The notes beneath the pieces were generated by a model. The model was not told the origin of the DNA. It did not search any database and saw only the letters and a program-made list of their open reading frames with translations. DNA of 9,052 nucleotides from Candidatus Cloacimonadota bacterium (GTDB lineage: Bacteria > Cloacimonadota > Cloacimonadia > Cloacimonadales > Cloacimonadaceae): assembly GCA_023230245.1 (NCBI GenBank), contig JALNXT010000036.1:1-9052 (forward strand). The letters run 5' to 3'. Positions 6,327 through 9,052 of the stretch are shown one piece after another (the first letter of the stretch is position 1; the number at the start of each line of letters is the position of its first letter). Position numbers and translations under genes: made by a program.

Positions 6327-7325
6327 ATGCTTAATAACAAATCAATTCTTATCACTGGTGGTACCGGTTCCTTCGGCAATCACTTTGTCGAATACGTTCT
6401 TGAACATTACGATCCTAAAAAAATTGTAATCTACTCTCGTGATGAATATAAGCAGTTCATCATGGCGAACAAGTTCAAAGAACATGAAGATAAACTTCGT
6501 TTCTTCATTGGTGACGTACGAGACAAAGAACGTCTTACAAGAGCACTGAATGGAATTGATTATGTTATCCATGCTGCAGCATTAAAACAGGTTCCATCCT
6601 GTGAATACAATCCGCTGGAGGCAGTAAAAACAAATATCGATGGTGCTGCAAATGTTATCAACGCTTCTCTTGATTCAACAGTATCACGTGTTGTTGCTCT
6701 TTCAACAGACAAAGCAGTAAATCCGGTAAATCTCTATGGGGGGACTAAATTTGTATCAGATAAACTCTTCACCGCTGCAAACTCCTATGCAGGTGAGAAG
6801 GATATTCGATTTTCAGTTGTGCGTTATGGCAACGTTGCCGGAAGTCGTGGGTCTGTTATTCCATTTTTCAAGAAGATCATTGATGATGGAAAAACAACTT
6901 TACCGATCACCGATTATCGCATGACACGTTTCTGGATCAGCCTGGAAGAGGGGATCAAACTGGTAATTAAGGCTCTGACTGAAGCTCAGGGGGGAGAGAC
7001 CTTCATCTCTAAAATCCCCTCATTTAAGGTAACTGATTTGGCACAGGCTATGCTTCCAAATTGTGATATACCGGAAATAGGAATTCGTGAGGGAGAAAAA
7101 CTGCATGAAGTGATGGTAAGCAAAGAAGATGCACCATATACTTATGAGTATGAGAATCATTACATTATTTATCCCCACTACAACTGGTGGAACAAAGATA
7201 TGATTCTTGAAGGAGGGAGGAAAGTGGATCCTGAATTTGTATATAGTTCCGGTACAAACACTCAATGGCTTTCTGTGTCTGATTTGAAAAAACGATTGGA
7301 TTCTGTATATGAAGAGATGATTTAA
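6327..7325 (+). CDS. pseB: UDP-N-acetylglucosamine 4,6-dehydratase (inverting), PseB
   Basis: A 332-residue short-chain dehydrogenase/reductase-type enzyme. It opens with MLNNKSILITGGTGSFG, where GGTGSFG (11-17) is the NADP-binding glycine loop. YSRDEYKQFIMANKF (36-50) is the PseB/FlaA1-type nucleotide-binding stretch. HAAALKQVP (82-90), ALSTDKAVNP (124-133) and LYGGTK (136-141) carry the active-site Thr127-Asp128-Lys129 and the Tyr137-x3-Lys141 pair. RYGNVAGSRGSVIP (166-179) and REGEKLHE (254-261) are further family blocks. The enzyme removes water from UDP-GlcNAc and inverts C5 to give the 4-keto-6-deoxy-L-arabino sugar, the first step to pseudaminic acid. The length is typical. The gene is followed 22 bases later by pseC, and their pairing confirms the pathway. 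No in-frame start exists upstream because a stop lies at 6309. It is richer in G+C than the glycosyltransferases around it. Retaining dehydratases of this family are the main alternative. Confidence 0.92.
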   Translation: MLNNKSILITGGTGSFGNHFVEYVLEHYDPKKIVIYSRDEYKQFIMANKFKEHEDKLRFFIGDVRDKERLTRALNGIDYVIHAAALKQVPSCEYNPLEAVKTNIDGAANVINASLDSTVSRVVALSTDKAVNPVNLYGGTKFVSDKLFTAANSYAGEKDIRFSVVRYGNVAGSRGSVIPFFKKIIDDGKTTLPITDYRMTRFWISLEEGIKLVIKALTEAQGGETFISKIPSFKVTDLAQAMLPNCDIPEIGIREGEKLHEVMVSKEDAPYTYEYENHYIIYPHYNWWNKDMILEGGRKVDPEFVYSSGTNTQWLSVSDLKKRLDSVYEEMI

Positions 7326-7335
7326 TCATAATTCT

Positions 7336-7340
7336 GGTGA
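7336..7340 (+). promoter_or_regulatory. Shine-Dalgarno of pseC (GGTGA type)
   Basis: GGTGA sits seven bases before the pseC ATG, in the 22-base gap after pseB. GGTGA pairs with the 16S rRNA tail and is a common form in methanogens, though bacteria use it too. It supports the chosen start and translation from a shared message. Confidence 0.65.
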
Positions 7341-7347
7341 AATCATC

Positions 7348-8544
7348 ATGGAGAAATTAGCAATTCATGGCGGCGTTCCGGTTCGGGAAACACCACTTAC
7401 ATATGGTAAGCAGTATATTGATGAAGCAGATATTGAGGCTGTGGCTAATGTTTTACGCAGTCCTCTTATTACCAGCGGCCCACAGATCCAGATTCTTGAG
7501 GAGAATCTGTGCAGGATAACGGGTGCAAAATATGCAGTTGCTGTTTCCAATGGAACTGCTGCACTTCATGTTGCTTGTCTTGCTGCCGGCATCCATGAAG
7601 GGGATGAAGTGATCACAACTCCAATGACATTTGCTGCATCGGCAAACTGTGCTTTATATTGTGGCGCAAAACCAGTATTTGCAGATATCGATCCGGAAAC
7701 ATACAACATCTCTCCAGCTTCAATTCGGGAACATATCACCGAAAATACGAAGGCAATTGTTGCTGTTGATTTTACCGGTCAGGCTGTTGAACTGGATGAA
7801 ATTCAGCAAATCTGCAAGGAATACAACCTGATTCTCATTGAGGACGCAGCCCACTCTCTTGGAACAACATATAATGGTTGTTCTGTTGGCTCAATTGCTG
7901 ATATGACCGCCTTCAGCTTTCATCCGGTCAAAACAGTGACGGGTGGTGAAGGTGGGGCGGTTTTAACCAATAATAAGGAATTATTCAATAAATTGATTTT
8001 GTTCAGATCCCATGCGATTACGCGTGATGCAAGCCAGATGGTTCACCCAACCGGTGAAGGCTGGTATTATGAACAGGTCGATTTAGGTTATAACTACCGA
8101 TTGACCGATTTTCAGGCAGCACTCTTATCGAGCCAACTGAGTAAACTGGAGAAATTCTCTTTACGAAGAAAAGAGATTGTCAAAATGTATGATGAGGGAT
8201 TCTCACAGATACCTGAAGTAACTGTGCAGAAAGAGATTGCAGAAAGCGATACAACGAGACATCTGTACATTTTACGGTTTAATCTAAATATGCTGAATGC
8301 ATCACGAAGAGAGATTTTTGATGCGTTGTGGGCTGAAAATATCCACTGTAATGTGCATTATATTCCCGTCTACTATCACCCGTATTATCAGAAATTAGGA
8401 TACGCCAAAGGCTTATGTCCGAATGCTGAAAAGATATATGAAGAGATTATTACTATGCCGTTGTATTATTCAATGACCACTAAGGATGTGGCTGATGTTA
8501 TTTGTGCAGTAAAGAAAGTGATTTTCAATGTCAAAATGGAGTAA
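7348..8544 (+). CDS. pseC: UDP-4-amino-4,6-dideoxy-N-acetyl-beta-L-altrosamine transaminase, PseC
   Basis: A 398-residue PLP-dependent aminotransferase of the DegT/DnrJ/EryC1/StrS family. Visible landmarks are GGVPVRETPLTYGKQYID (8-25), VSNGTAALH (66-74, PLP phosphate binding), TTPMTFAASANCALYCGA (90-107), FADIDPETYNI (111-121), IEDAAHSLGT (164-173, Asp166 binds the PLP ring nitrogen), and AFSFHPVKTVTGGEGG (188-203), in which Lys195 forms the Schiff base. GYNYRLTDFQAALL and HYIPVYYHPYYQKLGY follow at the C-terminal side. PseC adds an amino group from glutamate to C4 of the PseB product. The N-terminal pattern and the immediate pseB neighbour favour PseC over other sugar aminotransferases. All catalytic residues are present and the length is normal. 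The gene ends one base before the tandem start codons of the next gene. Confidence 0.9.
   Translation: MEKLAIHGGVPVRETPLTYGKQYIDEADIEAVANVLRSPLITSGPQIQILEENLCRITGAKYAVAVSNGTAALHVACLAAGIHEGDEVITTPMTFAASANCALYCGAKPVFADIDPETYNISPASIREHITENTKAIVAVDFTGQAVELDEIQQICKEYNLILIEDAAHSLGTTYNGCSVGSIADMTAFSFHPVKTVTGGEGGAVLTNNKELFNKLILFRSHAITRDASQMVHPTGEGWYYEQVDLGYNYRLTDFQAALLSSQLSKLEKFSLRRKEIVKMYDEGFSQIPEVTVQKEIAESDTTRHLYILRFNLNMLNASRREIFDALWAENIHCNVHYIPVYYHPYYQKLGYAKGLCPNAEKIYEEIITMPLYYSMTTKDVADVICAVKKVIFNVKME
8538..8541 (+). promoter_or_regulatory. Shine-Dalgarno inside the end of pseC for the acetyltransferase
   Basis: GGAG is embedded in the last codons of pseC and serves the start at 8549 (seven-base spacing). 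This arrangement implies translational coupling with pseC. Confidence 0.55.
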
Positions 8545-8548
8545 CATG

Positions 8549-9052
8549 ATGTCCCAACAAAAATCTGAAATACCAATAATAGTTGGCGATTCAATCTATC
8601 TTAAAGAATTAACTGAAGCCGATGTTGATATAAATTATGTTAATTGGATGAATGATTATGATGTAGTGAAATTTACTGAAAGTAAAAATGTGATCCATAC
8701 ATTAACATCAATACGGACTTTTGTAGAGAATTGTACTACTTCGGAATCAGATATATTATTTGGCATTTTTTGGAAAGAAAATGATAAACATATTGGTAAC
8801 ATTAAACTTGGGTCAATAAATTTTATACATAAGCATGCAGATATCGGTTTAATAATTGGTCTGAAAGAATACTGGGGTCAACATGTTGCATCTAATGCAA
8901 TTTCTCTTGTTACAGCATATGCATTTAATAATTTAGATATGCACAAAGTATATGCCGGAATCTATGCATGTAATACCGGTTCTAAAAATGCATTTGTTAA
9001 CGCAGGATATCACCTTGCATATATAAAAAAAGATGAAGTTTTATTCAAAAAT
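8549..9052 (+). CDS. GNAT-family N-acetyltransferase, PseH position (partial, 3' end outside window)
   Basis: The open frame runs off the right edge after 168 codons without a stop. It has the RimJ/RimL-like GNAT pattern: IYLKELTEADVDINYVNWMN (16-35), IGNIKLGSI (82-90), ADIGLIIGLKEYWGQHVASN (97-116, strand 4 and the acetyl-CoA pyrophosphate loop), MHKVYAGIYACNTGSKNAF (131-149) and NAGYHL (151-156). By position behind pseB and pseC it most likely acetylates the 4-amino group of the PseC product using acetyl-CoA (the PseH step), though motifs alone do not show the substrate. In the pyrophosphate loop the usual second glycine is replaced by His112. Two adjacent ATGs (8546 and 8549) are possible starts; the Shine-Dalgarno GGAG at 8538-8541 is four bases from the first and seven from the second, so I chose the second. 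The gene is much more AT-rich than pseC. Confidence 0.8.
   Translation, partial: MSQQKSEIPIIVGDSIYLKELTEADVDINYVNWMNDYDVVKFTESKNVIHTLTSIRTFVENCTTSESDILFGIFWKENDKHIGNIKLGSINFIHKHADIGLIIGLKEYWGQHVASNAISLVTAYAFNNLDMHKVYAGIYACNTGSKNAFVNAGYHLAYIKKDEVLFKN

Noticed and set aside
7020..7265. 81-codon minus-strand open frame opposite pseB
   Set aside because: It is antisense to the conserved end of pseB, with no ribosome site or recognisable motif. The shorter antisense and out-of-frame ORFs in pseB, pseC and the capsule-type gene were dropped for the same reason.

Overview
This window is an interior piece of a surface-glycan biosynthesis locus. It has six complete protein genes for glycan assembly or sugar-nucleotide synthesis, one complete radical SAM enzyme gene, and a partial gene at each edge. 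No rRNA, tRNA, CRISPR array, transposase or phage gene is visible. The organism cannot be fixed from sequence alone. Gene upstream regions carry TATA-like boxes 30-60 bases before the starts, several starts lack a nearby Shine-Dalgarno, one Shine-Dalgarno is GGTGA, and no convincing sigma-70 -35/-10 pair was found. These hints make a methanogen-like euryarchaeon (Methanomicrobia) my first guess, at about even odds. An AT-rich bacterium with a mobile O-antigen, capsule or flagellin-glycosylation locus remains possible.

Layout: (1) 1-2115, plus strand: the tail of a probable GT11 alpha-1,2-fucosyltransferase, a GT10 (alpha-1,3/4-fucosyltransferase family) enzyme and a GT8 retaining hexosyltransferase. 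(2) 2131-4100, minus strand: a GT-A-like transferase with an EDD metal motif, and upstream of it a radical SAM protein with extra cysteines at the C-terminus. (3) 4101-4561: an AT-rich divergent intergenic region with putative promoters for both sides and a 31-codon micro-ORF. (4) 4562-6088, plus strand: a 508-residue protein resembling capsule/surface polysaccharide GT-B-fold transferases. (5) 6089-6326: a second AT-rich spacer with the clearest TATA box of the window. (6) 6327-9052, plus strand: pseB, pseC and a truncated GNAT acetyltransferase in the PseH position, the first three steps of a pseudaminic-acid-type pathway.

How they could work together: pseB, pseC and the acetyltransferase would turn UDP-GlcNAc into UDP-2,4-diacetamido-2,4,6-trideoxy-beta-L-altrose, and the rest of the pathway (PseG, PseI, PseF) would be expected just past the right edge. 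The glycosyltransferases to the left would build a fucose- and hexose-containing glycan, possibly decorated with the nonulosonic acid. GDP-fucose synthesis genes are not in the window. The radical SAM enzyme is the least explained component and may modify the sugar, its carrier or a peptide.

Base composition is patchy. pseB and pseC are clearly richer in G+C than the glycosyltransferases, the spacers and the GNAT gene, which suggests a conserved sugar-nucleotide core surrounded by exchangeable, AT-rich cargo genes.
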